Assembly: GCA_033961575.1 (NCBI GenBank) | Contig: CM066736.1 | Span: forward strand, 5,737,501 to 5,801,500 | Length of the DNA stretch: 64,000 nucleotides | DNA from: Aselliscus stoliczkanus | Lineage: Eukaryota; Chordata; Mammalia; Chiroptera; Hipposideridae | Reading direction: 5' to 3' | Shown here: positions 1-13,100 of the stretch, piece after piece | How the letters are laid out: each line of letters begins with the position of its first letter | Numbering within the stretch: position 1 is the stretch's first letter | Translations under genes and position numbers: made by a program | Notes under the pieces: generated by a model | Told to the model about the DNA's origin: nothing | Databases searched by the model: none | Seen by the model: only the letters and a program-made list of their open reading frames with translations

Positions 1-14
1 CACTCCAAGCCTAA

Positions 15-62
15 AATAGTTACCATCTGGCCCTTTACAGCACAAGTTTGCCGAGGCCTCGT
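15..62 (+). repeat. MER5A-type hAT-Charlie end fragment
   Basis: The stretch AGTTACCATCTGGCCCTTTA and then AAGTTTGCCGA matches the well-known terminal part of MER5A. Confidence 0.6.
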
Positions 63-328
63 GTAGGGCAAACCCAAGTACCTAAAGGGCCAGGTGGGAG
101 GCCCAAAGAGTGAAGTGGGGCAGGGATGACGAAAGGGAGTGGTGGGGCCTGAGAGCAAGCACGCCGCCCCAGGCAGGCAGCGGCGGCCGGCAAGTGCTGC
201 CCTGTGGGGATGTTGCCAAGTCTTTCCATTTTTCTAGGGAAGGTAGAAATCTGGGTTTTTATGTGGAATCTTACTGGGGGAAGGGAGCATTTCATATTTT
301 AAAAATGTAATTAAAAACTTTTAAATCC

Positions 329-766
329 TGGACTGGCCGAGTGGCGCATTGGTTAAGAACTGACTTGGGACGCCAGCGGCCCCGGTTCGGATCCCACATA
401 TGAGGGCCAGTGACACTGCCCTCTACAGCTAACAACAGCTCCACCTGGAGCTGGGCTGTGCGAGCCCCGGTGACGGTGTAGGCTGCAGCCCCTGCTGCAG
501 TGGGCTGCCATAGGCTACAGTGAGTGGCCGGCAGCCAGCGTGAGCTGCCAATAACCTCGGTGAGTGACCATCCAGAGGCCAGCGACCCATCTGCCTCATC
601 TGGGAAGAGCGCAATGACGATACCAACATGGGCCAGTGAAGCAACGTCCTCCACAACTAGACTGAAGAACAAAAGAACAGCAACTTGTCTGTTCCCCTTC
701 CCGGGTTCCCCAACACTGTTCCCCTCCCCCAAACCCCCAATAAAATCTTTAAAAAAAAAAAAAAAA
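329..766 (+). repeat. Composite tRNA SINE, class A
   Basis: A tRNA-like head (A box TGGCGCATTGG, B box GGTTCGGATCC) is followed by a roughly 300-bp unique body and an AATAAAATCTT poly-A tail. Flanking TTAAATCC (321-328 and 767-774) is the target duplication. Confidence 0.92.
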
Positions 767-1946
767 TTAAATCCCTTTGAGGGCCAAAGCATAGCTGTGC
801 ACACCAGCTTTCAACGCTGGTCAAATGGGGATTTATAGGGAAGTAGTTAAGGGCAGCTGAGGCTCAGGTGTGGGAGAAGGCGCAGAAAATTCAACCAAAC
901 CTGTTCTCTTCTTCACACACACCCCTCCTCCGACCCCGGCCCCAAATTCAGAATCTAACATGAGGTGACCAGCAGACCCGCCTTGTGCAGCCTCCTGGAA
1001 GTAAGGTTGCTCAGACCCTGCCCCACACTCCAGAATCTCCGAGGTTGGAAGGTTGGGTGACCTCCATGCAGGTTGAAGTCCCGGCCAGCGCTGAGGGTTT
1101 GGTCCCACTCCCTGAGTACTCACTGCAAGATTCAGGAAGGTGGGCTGAGGGGTTAGGAGTCAGGAAGCCCCCAAGAGCAGACCCAAACTTTCAGTATCCA
1201 ATTTTAAAAAACACCCTCAAACCACCCAAATGACACAGAGGCGGGGGCGCCCTCTGGTGGTGACCCTCAGAAACCCTCCCAACGACGGCCCCTCCAAGTT
1301 GCTTCATGGGCCCAGAGCCCCAGGCCCCGGTGGCCAGCAGGCAGGAGACGCAGGAAGCACAGAACAGGAGGCACAGACAGACAGTGGTTCTCCGAGAACT
1401 TAAATACCCGCCCCACGGGAGTGGAGGCCCGGAGAAAGTGGGAGCTTACAGCAGAAGCGGTGTGCCCAGAGGGAGGGCTCCACAGGATGCCCAGGGGCTT
1501 CCTTCCACCCCCACTGGGACTCTGTAAGTAGCAGGTCACCAGTCCAACCCCAGGAGGCACGTCCACACCCCACCCAGAGGGGCTCAAATGATGGGAGTGG
1601 GGACAGAGGCTCCCTGAGGCTTAGCCTCCCTCCAGGATGACTGGCCCAGTCTGGCCAGGAGCAGTGGGGAAGGCCGAAGAGTCTAGGAAAGAGGGAGGAC
1701 CCGGTGTCAAATACATGATAAATAGGGGGGGTGAGGGCTGCCAATACTGTGCGGACAGGCTGCGGTCACGCTCGTCTTGTTCAGCTGGGGCCAGGGCCTT
1801 GGGCCTGCCCCCTGCGAGGCCGCTGGCCCGAGATCACTGCTGCCAGGGGCCACTGGCCCTGCTGGGGAGGAAACCAGCAGCCAGGGTACCGGCTGGGACC
1901 CCCCTGCAGTCTCCAAGTCCGGGGGCTCGAGGGGCATGTCCGTGGC

Positions 1947-2060
1947 TCACGGCTTCTTCACCTTGTTTCTGTTCTTCTGGAGTTTGGCGTGTACGACTTT
2001 GAGCGTGGTCAGGAAATTGCCGAGGAAGAGGACCAGGAACGTGAGTGCCAACACAAACAC
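1947..2060 (-). CDS. TMEM120B: TMEM120B exon 12 (residues 303-339 and stop)
   Basis: The coding part is 114 nt after acceptor GCCCCTCCAG. It encodes the last hydrophobic helix ([16 protein letters not shown]) and a basic tail ending KVKKP before TGA at 1947-1949. Confidence 0.94.
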   Translation of the reverse strand: MFVLALTFLVLFLGNFLTTLKVVHAKLQKNRNKVKKP

Positions 2061-4151
2061 CTGGAGGGGCCAAGCGACGAGGGGAGAGGAAGAAAAGGCG
2101 GCCAGCTCTGAGCAGCTCCCCTCCCTGAAGTGCCCACCTCACTGTGCCTGGACCTCAGAACCTCCTCAGCACAAGCTACCCACCAACTGCAGGGTTTTGC
2201 CAGCGGAAGGCAGAGACCTGGGCCAACTGGGTGAAGGGAGGGAGTCCTTGGGGCCACAGGGTCTTGGCGGGGGTGGAAGGGGCCTCTGCCCTGGGCCCTG
2301 TAGCATTCGATGGGGTGAAGCTCCTTGGGATTTTCAGACTGCCACGGGCTTCCCTCCCACTGCCTCCCAGGCCCCGGTAGCAGAGAGATCTGGGCAGCAG
2401 GGCCTCACGGAGGGGGTGAAGGGGGTGGAGGGGGAAGGGGATGGCTGAGAAAAGAGTTGTCCCCAAACCCACCGGGCCTTCCCTGGGACCACCACCATTC
2501 CTGCCATGCACAGACACACACACACACACAGCATGCACCATACCTGCCATTCTCTGCATTCCTCATGGCTGGAGAGCTCAAACAGCGTCACTGCGTTGTA
2601 AAGCTGCCAAAACTGCAGAGAGGGGAGGCAGGCACTGCTCACCGCACCGATTCCCCTGGGGACCCACGTGGGAAAGCCCCTTCACCTCACCGATTCCCCT
2701 GGGGGCCCACGTGGGAAAGCCCCGGGAGATGCACCAGGACCTCCGGCTTCTGGTACCAACTGCCCTGACACGCTGACAATGCCCCCAAAAGAAACTGGGG
2801 CACCTTAGGCCAGAGTAGCCTGAGGGCCAGTTCTGGCTTCTGCCCTTGGCCTCCCTGGACCCAGAGGCCATCTTCGCTCCAGGACCCCATGGGGCCCAAT
2901 TCAGTGATAGCTGGTAAATGGGGGAGAGGCCTGAGGACCTTGTGTTCCCAGGGATCAGCCCAGAGCAGGGGATACCCACAAACTCCCGGGGAGACTCACG
3001 TGGCCACAGAAGAGAAAAGGCAGAAGGAAGGTGAGGCCCCGCCACATCCAGGACTGGAACCCTTCTGTGGAGAGGGGGGGGGGGAGCCCACATGAGGGCG
3101 TCTGGCGGCCCCGCCCGCCAAGCCAGGCGCCCTGAGATTAGCCAGGCACAGACACACACAGGGCAGGGGGAAGGGCCTTCACCTCTTCAAGGACGTGAGC
3201 GCTCACTACGAAAACAACCCAGAGAAGGTGCGGAGCCCCTGTCACCAGGCTGGCTGCTCTCCCGCCTCAGGCGGCCGTGAACCTAAGTGGGCTGCACCAC
3301 GCTACGGAATGCCGATGTGCCAGGCACTGTGTTTTCAATACTTTCCTTAATTTGCATTTTACAATGGATCATTTGAATGCATCATTTCTATCAAGTCTTG
3401 ACAAAGGACCTACTTTGCAGGGTACTTGATGGAAACGACCATCACACAAGATAGCAGAGTTTTATTAAAAATAACTATTTTTAATATAAAAGTTTAGATG
3501 GGGGTTAGGTCTCCAAGCTTTTCTGATTGGGCACCCACGTCTGTAAGTTAAAAAGGTTCCGCACACATTCCCAATGGATATACATGTATATGTTTAGACA
3601 TAATATCTGTAGGCATATTACACGTAAGTTATACATACGTGACAACACTAGGCCAACATTATGTTGATTATAAAGCATAGACAAAAAATAGCCACTTAAA
3701 AAGGACAAGAGAGAAACCAGCATGGAGGGCACACAGCTGGCCTCAGACTTGTCCGCCGAAATAGAATCCACGAAGAATTATGAAAAGCAACTCGGGAAGA
3801 GGCCGGCCGCCCTGGCTTTGTGTGTGGCAGGTCTCGTGATATCCACACTGGCACGTGCTCCCAGTGTGAGGAGTTAGGGGAGGTCTGGGGGAGCAGCAGG
3901 AGCCACGACTTGTCCCTCCATCCCCCAGGGGGCTACTCACCCACGGTGAGGTCCAGGTGATTCCTCTCCCCCAGAGCCCGCAGCCGGTAGAGGCAGCCCC
4001 TCTGGTAATAATATTGCAGGAACTGGACACAGCCTGCAGGGGGAGCACAGCGCCCGGAGGATTGGGTGACAACTCCACGGAGAGAGGGCCGGTGGGTCCT
4101 TACTGCTCAGAGGGCAGGGGGGCGCCCTGGGTACAACCCTCTCCCACACCC

Positions 4152-4196
<45 letters not shown>

Positions 4197-7100
4197 CTAT
4201 GAACCCACTCTATCTGTTACCTAGAATACAAAGAGAGGTCAGGTTATCTGAGGACCCAGCACCCCAGCTCCACCAGAAGCTCGCAGAGCTTTCCTGGGCA
4301 TGCAGTAGGTACTCCAAAGGCGCCTGCTGGAAAGGTGGCACAAGCAGGAAGCTGTGTGCAAGGACAAGATAGCAAGAGACAGTTCCCCACAACGGGGTAT
4401 TTGCAGTCACTAAAAATCAGGAGGGAGAATGCTGTGTACTGATGTGGGAAAAATACCCATGTAATTGTTAGAAAGAAAAAAAAAAAGCCAAGCTGTATGT
4501 ACACAGGGATCCTGTGTTTGTAGGCTACACATAATGCAGTATATATGTATTTGTGAATAAAAACGTTTGAAAGGACATATATCTATTAACAGTGATCACC
4601 CTTAAGGGTAGGATTATATATGATTCTCATTCTCAGCTTTATAGATCTGTATATGTAAGCAGGGTTTTATTTAAACATTAAAGAGTATTTTTGGAATAGG
4701 CAATGTGCACACGATATAAAATTCAAAGAGAATAAACAGGTACTTGGTGAAAAGCAAAAGTCTCTTTTTGTCCCCAACCATCCAAGTTCCCCCTTCCCAG
4801 AGGCAACCCCTGGGACCAATTTATATTGTATATAAATCCAGAGCTATTCTTAGATGAGAAAAATAACACATATTTCCATTTTGAGGAAAACAAAGTTAGT
4901 GCCACCACCACCACTTAGTTCAGGGAGGTCACAACTGGTCCGTTTGTTTCTGATCTGAGGGGACAAAAGGCAGGGACTGGGGCCTCCAAGGGGTGGGGGT
5001 GGGTCAGGCCATCCCTCTCCTGGGGCTGAGGGGCTGGGCGGTAGGATGGATTTGACCTGGAGGGCAGGTAGCTCTGCCCTGGATTTCTGGGACCCTCCCC
5101 TGCCCCAGGCTGGCCAGGGACCTCCCCCAATTTCTTCTCACTTCCCCAAAAGACACAACCCCCCTGGGACTGGGGATCCCCAGGGAACTGTGTGTGCCCC
5201 ATCAACAACGTAATCGAGGCAAAAGACACTCACTCTGAAAAATGGAAAACGCTAAGAACTGACTGCGAAACTTCTGATAAATGAGTCCGTTAGGCCTGCA
5301 GAGAAGTGGGGAAAAGGAAAGAAAGCTCAGGTGTGTGCTGTGAAATCAGACAGTCTTCCCGGCCATTCCTGCTCCAACCAAGAGAGGAGAGGTTAAACTG
5401 AGGTCCCCGGGTTCTACCCTTCTTTATCACCAGTGTCTCTGGGGCTGGGGCCAGTTAACGTCATCATTGCTTTAAGTCTGTTCTGGAAACAAGGAAGCCC
5501 ATGTACGTTTGAAGCCCATGTGCTTGCTCCCTGTCACCTCTGCCCCAGCCAGCAGGCAGACAGGACATTCCCAAGAAAACTCCCCAGCGGGCTTGCGGGG
5601 GAGGGACAGGCGGTCCCAACAGCCCACACTTTCCTTCTTGGCCCCAAAGCCAGCCAAGGCCATTGACAACGCCATCTGAGCCTTCTCATCCACCACTGGT
5701 CCCTATTCGCAGCTACGTGGGGAGAGGGAGCAGAGATGGGGGCTGGGGTGGGGGACACTCACCAGGTTAGCATCACGCCAGACAGGAATGTGGACACGTA
5801 GTGGTGAGACACCCACCAGCCTTTAATTCTCGGAGAGAACAAGAGAAGGAAAAAAAGCTTAGGCAGGGAGAGAAACGCAGGCGTCTCCCAGCTTCCCAGC
5901 CTGGGTATGCCGTGGAGCGGGGTGGGAGGGCTGCTCTGTGGCCCAGAAACTGCCCTGAAATAGACCCATGCTGTGACTTTGCCCCTCTCCCTGTCCTACA
6001 GAGACACACAACCACGTATAAGCCACTCGGAGATTAGCCAGGAGACCCACCAGTGGCTTCCGCTACCCTCAGGACACAGCCCTAATCTCATCACACCTGC
6101 AAGCCCCACCTTCTGTCTGCTCCTCCTGGAATCTACCGCACCCATTGCTACCTCAGGGCCTGTTATGAGCTGACCTGTGTTCCCCCAAAAGTCATATATT
6201 GAAGCCCTGGCCCCCAAAGTGATGGTCTTTGTAGGTAGGACCTTTAAAAAGGTAATTCAGGCTAAACGAGGTCATAGGATGGGCGGTAATCCAACAGGAC
6301 AGGTGTCCTTACAAAGTAGACATGTGAGGCGCATGCGAGGTCATGTGAGGACACGGTGGCCGTCTGCAAGCCAAAGAGAGGCCTCAGGGGAAACCAGTCC
6401 TGTGGCCCCTTGGGCTAGGACTTGTGGCCTCCAGAATTGTGAGAAAATCAATTTTTGTAGTTTAAGCTGCCCAGTCTGTGTATTTGGTCATGGAGGCCCA
6501 AGCTGACTAACAGGGCTTTTGTATTGGCTGTTCTCTCTGCTCCGAAACCTTGGCCTGCCTGGTTCCTGGTCCAAATTCAAGTTTTGGACCAAGTGTCACC
6601 TTCTCTAAGAAGCCTTCTCCAACCATCTTATCTAAAACAGACAGCTCCACTCTGGGTCACCTGACTGTTTCATCTTCATAGTGCTTTTACCACTAACTGA
6701 AACTCTTCTTTTTTTCTCTCTTTTGTTTTCTGAACCTGCTTTCCCACTCAGATGTAAACTCCAGAGGAGCAGGGATCTTGTCTGTCTGGTTCATTGATGT
6801 ATGTGTGATACCTGGCTCAAAGCGGGTGCTCAATAAGTGTGTTGAATAAACATTTACACAGAGCTGCAGCTTTTACACGTTACCTCAGACAGACACAGAG
6901 AAATGACAGCGCACACACACCACCCCACACCACCCCAGACCCAGCTGCTCCCCAGGAACCCCATGCCCTGGGCTTATCGGCTCCCCCGTCTACAGCAGGC
7001 TCTCGCTCAGCCCTGGACTTCATTAGTCCAGGCCAGAAGCTGTGGGGTCTCTGTTGTCAGAAGCCAGCACTCCCCCAATATGGGCCTGTCCCACTGGGGA

Positions 7101-10100
7101 GGGAGTCTGACTGTCACCCCCTCCTCAGTGTCAGGGGCACACGAGAATGAACGGTAGACTCTCAGACCTTTGCCCTTCAAAGGCTCTGAGTTTGCCTCAG
7201 GCTGGCCTTCCCTGCCCCCATCTAGGAGTGCCATTATCTGAACACTACATGACAGGGATGTGCTTTGCCAAATGTAGCCTGGAAGCATCCGGGTTCCTTC
7301 CTCCCAGGGACTGAGCACTAGTGATTGGGACACCTGAGACATCCATAGCACTAACCAACCTATGTCCCTCCAGAACTCTCTCTTGGGAGAGGAGTGGGGC
7401 GGGGCCAAGCGAGGAGCTAGGGCACAGCCGCTCGCTGGAGGAGAGACCACACACAGGTCTGCTGGTGTAGAGATGAGCTGCTGGATTCGGCTGCTTTTGA
7501 GCTAAAACTGTCCTGTAACTTGTTTTCTTGTCTTGATCCCAGACCAGTACCTATAGACCTCTGTCACTGGCTTCTTAAATGCCACATCACATATCAGGAT
7601 GTGGCTGTCCCTCAACTGTCCCTATCGTCCTCGATGCTGCTGGGACATCCCTGTGGAAGACCCCTAGTGTGAGGACACTGTCTCCGAGAAGTGGGATGGC
7701 TGGCTCACAGGGTCTGAGCAGTGGCACTTACCAAATTTTCCTCCAAAATTGCTACCCCCGTGTACACTCCCATCAGCAGTAGAGGACAATATTTGGTGCC
7801 CCAAATCCTCACCAACATAGGACACTAAATTTGAAAATTTCTGCCCAACTTATTAGGTTTTCATTTGCTTTGTCCTAACATGTGGGTTTGAGCGGTTTTA
7901 AAACCCTCCAACCAGAATAGAGACATGCGAGCAGGGTCTGGATCTCACTCATTCCTTCTCTTTGCAGCCCCACGATCGTTCTGGGCGTTAGTTAGGTGTT
8001 CAGACAATGGCCTGTGGGTCCCTCCAGAGTGATGGTGAGGGACAAGACTTTTTCCTTATTCCCAGCACTAACAGCACTAGGTAAACAGCAGGCACTCCAT
8101 ACGTGTTGAAATGAATGAAGTGATGCCCAGGAGACGTGGTTGGTGGAAGCCACAGCTGGTCTGGATGCCATCAGCACAGGGGTGACAGGAGACGGTTGCA
8201 GGTGCCACATGAGTTCATGGGACAAGATCAGACATCCATCCACTTCTGTGTTCCCAGTCTCCCCCTCCCCATGTCAGGCACTAATTTTCTGATAGAAGAG
8301 GCAGTTGGCCCTGTTCTCCGACTTTCAGCTAGAAGAACGCCCAAGAAACCTCTCTGGAACCTCCCCAGTTCTCCGCAAAACCACATGCAAGTCCTCGGGT
8401 TTTGGCAAGCCCCACACTCCTCTCCCCAGAGCCCCCCTGAGAAATGCCCTCTCTCCATCTCAGAGACACAGGCTCTGGACAACAAGCTTGGCTGAGCGGC
8501 AGCTTTTAATTTCACAGCTTGCCATGCCCAGAGCCCAGCAATGACAGCTGCCACCAATAAACACAGCTCAAAGCACTGGGAAGGGCTAGAAGTCGCCTCA
8601 TCCCCAGTGAGGCCGTCACCGGCCCGTCGCCCATCTGCACACTCCAGGGCTCTGGGCAGATTTTGCGCAGCTGTGTATGTTTATATAACAGTTTTATTAT
8701 TGTGATATAATTAAGATACCATGTGAGTCACACATTTAAACTATATAGTCACGAGGGCCGACCGAGTGGCTCAGTTGGTTAAGAGCTCGCTTAAGAGTGC
8801 GAGCTGAGCTCTGAGCAACAGCAGTTCGATGCCCAGCCCGAGCTGAGCAGCCGCTGAGCTGCCAACAGGTAGCAGGATGGCTCAGCTAAAAAAAAAAAAA
8901 AGACTAAGGTGTAAAGTATATAGTAGTCACAGAGTTGTACAACTGTCACCACAGTCTGTTTCAGGACAATTTTGTCACCCCAAAAGAAACATGCGTCCAT
9001 TAGCAGTCACTCTCTGGGTCTGTTTTGCCACAGAAATGAAGCTCGCAGGGGCTAGTGGGTTCTTACTAAGCAGGCAGTAAATGTCCCGGGAAGAACAGCG
9101 CACTCCTGCCAGAATGCAGGGACAGCATGTCCTGATAGCTGAGGATTGTTCCCTGTGGAACCCATGGCCCTCCCTTCAGGGCACCTTGACCACGTGTGTA
9201 TGCTTGCACAAGATATGTGCACTAGCCACTTTCAACCCCAGGCCATTTCTGACTTCGGGCTTCCAGTAATACGGGCAGTTGGGGGAATGGCTTCTACAGG
9301 CCTTGCCAGCCTGCTACCCCTATACCTCTGTCTGCCAGGAAAGGGCCCTAGAAGAGCGCATCAGAGCCAGGCACCCATTGGCTGGCTAGCCAGAAAAATT
9401 AATATGATCCCTAATTCATTATTCATTCTGGCTCAGAACTAACTGTAGGGAACATCTGCTGTTTTGCCTGTCTGTCAATCCCTCCCCGCCATTCTGGTTC
9501 CAGACCTCAGCTTTCTTTAGGGGAACGAATTCACCCCTACACACAGTCTGGGTGGTTGGGGTGGAGCTGAGTGATATAACTGGGCACATAACCCAGAACC
9601 AGCCAATCAGGGCTCTGCTGCAGCCACAGTGATTGGCTCAGGGGTGTGCATGTGACTGGTGCCTAACCAATCAGAAGTCTGTCTCAAGACTGCAGCTAGA
9701 CTTTGAGGAAAGTACCTCTTTCCGCTGGGATTGCTAATCCAGTAGGATGCTGACCTGGACTGCTGGGAACCAGTACAAGGGACAACAGAAAAATAGGTGG
9801 AATGGGGTGGGGGTGGGGGAACTAACACTGTTTGAGCCCGTTTCACCTCCTTGAACTATTTATATGCTCCCATAAACCCCCTTCATGTTTACTCCTGTCA
9901 GTGGTTTTCCATCATTTACAAAATTTGCAAGGGAAGTTGACTTGCTTATTACAACTAACTGAGCTAATAAGCTACATCTCATATGGGAGGCATCAGACAC
10001 AAAGCAAGGGTGGCTCCATCCCACGGTGGGAAGGGTCTCCCCACACTGCCACTTCTCTAGGCCTGCTTCCCTGACCGCACCCCTAATGCAGGTGTCAGGT

Positions 10101-13100
10101 ATAACCAGGAGCAGGATGAATGAGGCTCAGTGAGACCAACACCGGGCAGCAAGCCTCCAGGAAACCCATATGACTCAGCTCCGCCTGTCTTTGCAACACC
10201 GACATGGCCCCAGGGACCTTGCCTCATTGCAGAGCTTGGGTTCAGTTCACTTCTATAAAGACCATGGGGGCATGCTCACTGGGTACCAACGCTGAGCTCC
10301 TGAACTGGCCAGAGATGAAAAAGGGCGGAGTTCATCCCAATCCAGCCCCACCCTCCTCCTCCTCCCTGTGCTCTCTCAACTATTCCCTGGGAAGGGCCCA
10401 GTGTGGGGGGGAAACCTCAAAGGTCTCTCCCTTGTCCACCCCCAGGAGAAATCAGCTCTGAGAAGGAGCTGGGGGAGGATGGAGGCTAAATACCCGACAG
10501 ATATTGAGGATGAGTCACAAGTTTTAGTCACCTAGATTCGGCCCACCTACGATGCCCCCCCAATACCCCCAAATTGGTCAAAACTTCCATAGTGATTTCA
10601 AAAGATGAGGCACCTCTCCGGGCCCACCCCGCCCCTTCCACACTCCGCACCACCGCCATATCGAAACCCCTGCCCCAGAGTGGCAGGACAGGTCTGGAGG
10701 AAAGGTGCCATTACCACTGGGGATTCCTGAACCACATTCACCATAAGTGGCTCTTTCTAAAACACTCTACAGATGCTCCCCAAAGGCACAGAGGATGAGC
10801 TATCTGGGAGTCTCTAGCTCAGTGTCTGGTACTGTGAGTAATGACAGATGGGGGCCGAGTGGACCCACAGGCAAAGCTTGGTGTTACAAGCTCAGAGACA
10901 ACCTTTCCTGCGATCCTGTCAAAACACAGGCTCCAAGGAGACCCTGAAAAAGCCCCTGCTTACGCGCTAGGCAAATAAGGCTTGGCTTTGGGACCCCTCT
11001 TCTTCCTCTTTTTGTCCCTCTCCCCATTTTCCTGGTGTACCCCACACTTACAGGGACCTCCACTGACTCATGCTCCCTTCTCTCTGGTTACCCCCCATCT
11101 ACAGCTTGTCATACTAGAGAAAAGAGCTAACTAGAGTAGCTCTTACTAAAGTGTTACTATGAGTCCATCGGGAAGTGAAACTCCAAGACTGACAGCAAGC
11201 CCGTGGGTCCAGGAAGAGAACCAATAACAAGAAAGCCTTGTCCTGGCTCCATCCCTCCACTATGTACTACCCTGGCTCCTCTCCAACCACACAGAAAGAT
11301 ACTAGTCGCTAATTCAGGAAAACTATGAATGTTATTTATTTGGTAAGATTTTTCTACTTCAGTGTTTCCCAAAGCATGGGGCGTGATACCACCAAGTTTT
11401 TGGTGATACTCAGGTGTAACATTAGAGGGTACTGAACTATCCTGATTAAGTCCAGGAGGGAACATTAGAGGGTATTGAATTATCCTGATTAAGTCCAGGA
11501 GGGAGCCTTGGTTGAATGCTAATACATCTTTAAAGCCTCTGGAGATCTGCTCATCTCGCTTTTTACACACACGTACACACATGTAAGAGAGAGAGATGAT
11601 AGCAGGCCTCAAGCTCAGGGCCTTCAGGAAGCAAGAATGACTGACTTCAATAAATAAAACAATGAAAACAAAGGTATTTTTATACTACTTCCTCTTTCCT
11701 GCAATTGAATGTGGGTTTTCCATGTATGGTGGTGAAATAATGTTTCCTTTTAAAATAAATATTTATTTAACAAAAATAAAGGAGAGGGTTGATTTAACGT
11801 GTGGAAAAGGATCATCTGGGTGATACGTGGACATGGCAAAAATGGCATGACTGGGACCGGGCTGAGGGCAGTTTGAGAAACACTGATCTTTCCTAAAAGG
11901 CTACATGCTACAGGGCTGCGAACCTAAGAACCGCCATCCCCCTGGTCCTTACCTCTTGGCTCTACGTTGAGAGTAAGGCCTGGCAGAGCAGGGATATGCC
12001 CTAAGAAACCACTGGGCAGAAAAGTGAGAAGGTGGCAAATTATTTGGGAGTTTGGCAGGTGCCCCGATCTTAACACACAGCTCCTGGTTGTTCCTTACTA
12101 GTCCCCAGGAGGAAGGAAGCAGGGAGGGGTTGGGAAGTTGTTACTTTTTGTTTCAGGAAAGGACAGGGACAAGAATGGTGCGCAGAGGTTCAGATGGCCA
12201 CCCCAAAAAGGAATCAGAACTATAGAAAATGGGTCCTGCAGAGAGTAAGCCGTGGGTCTTAACTAAATCCTGAGACTCTCATCGCCCTGAGGGGAACCAC
12301 CACGCTTGTCACCAGAATCCATTCACCCTCTAGTGACAGTATCCCAGTTTTCCTCTGGGTAACCATTCCCCTCCTGATACTCGGCTAGGCTTCCAATAAC
12401 GGCCATAGCGGTAGGCACGAGGCTCAAGTCGGGCCAATCACAGCAGTGCATTCTCTGGCCACAGTGATTGGTTCAGAAACAGGCATGTGACCCAGTGGGC
12501 ACCAATTGGACCCAGTAAGACTCTTGAAAGAGAATAACGTGTTCTATTTTGCTGGGAATGCTAGGAATAAAGACATAAGCCTGGAGCTGCTAGATATGAC
12601 CCTACATAGAACCCGAGAATAAAGACAACCCAGCGGAGTAGGGGAGAGCAAGCAGCTAGGTCCTGATGACATTGTCTGAGCAACTGGATTAAGCCTTACC
12701 TGAAGTGAGCCCCAATACTATTCCTTGGTATGAGAAAATAAGTTTCCTGTTATGTTGAGCCCATTTGAGTTAGGGTTTCTGGTAAGCAAGAGACTGACCA
12801 CAAGTGACACTGCAGTTTTCCTCCTCTCTGGGTCTCAGCGGGTCATGGACGCCCCGAGGGGGAAGGGAACACAGGCTGAGCGTGTCCGCCCTCGCCTGGC
12901 TCCCCTCTATGACAGATCTCCCCTTGGCTCCCTCCATGCCCCCCACAAAGCCAGGCCCCCAATTACCTCGAGCCGTTGCTGATGAGGATACTCTCCCGAA
13001 TGGTCAGGGTGCAGTAATACCACACCAGCAGGAAGTTAAAGATTTCATCCGTTACCCTAGTGTGGAGAAACAGCCCCGAGAGCAGGTGAGAACCAGGGAC

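Larger units (their letters stand above)
1..1946 (-). other. TMEM120B 3' untranslated/downstream region, end not determined
   Basis: This is the sequence after the stop codon. I found no AATAAA or ATTAAA on the minus strand outside a SINE. A TATAAA variant near 833 is the only candidate, so the 3' end may lie beyond position 1. In human the neighbouring RHOF gene converges here; no RHOF coding exon is visible in this stretch. Confidence 0.45.

Noticed and set aside
35..310. RHOF 3' end expected by synteny
   Set aside because: No RHOF coding residues or plus-strand poly-A signal outside a SINE could be found, so it is not annotated.
1777..2448. 223-codon plus-strand open frame over exons 11-12
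   Set aside because: It is antisense to well-supported TMEM120B exon 12 and runs through intron 11 in GC-rich DNA.
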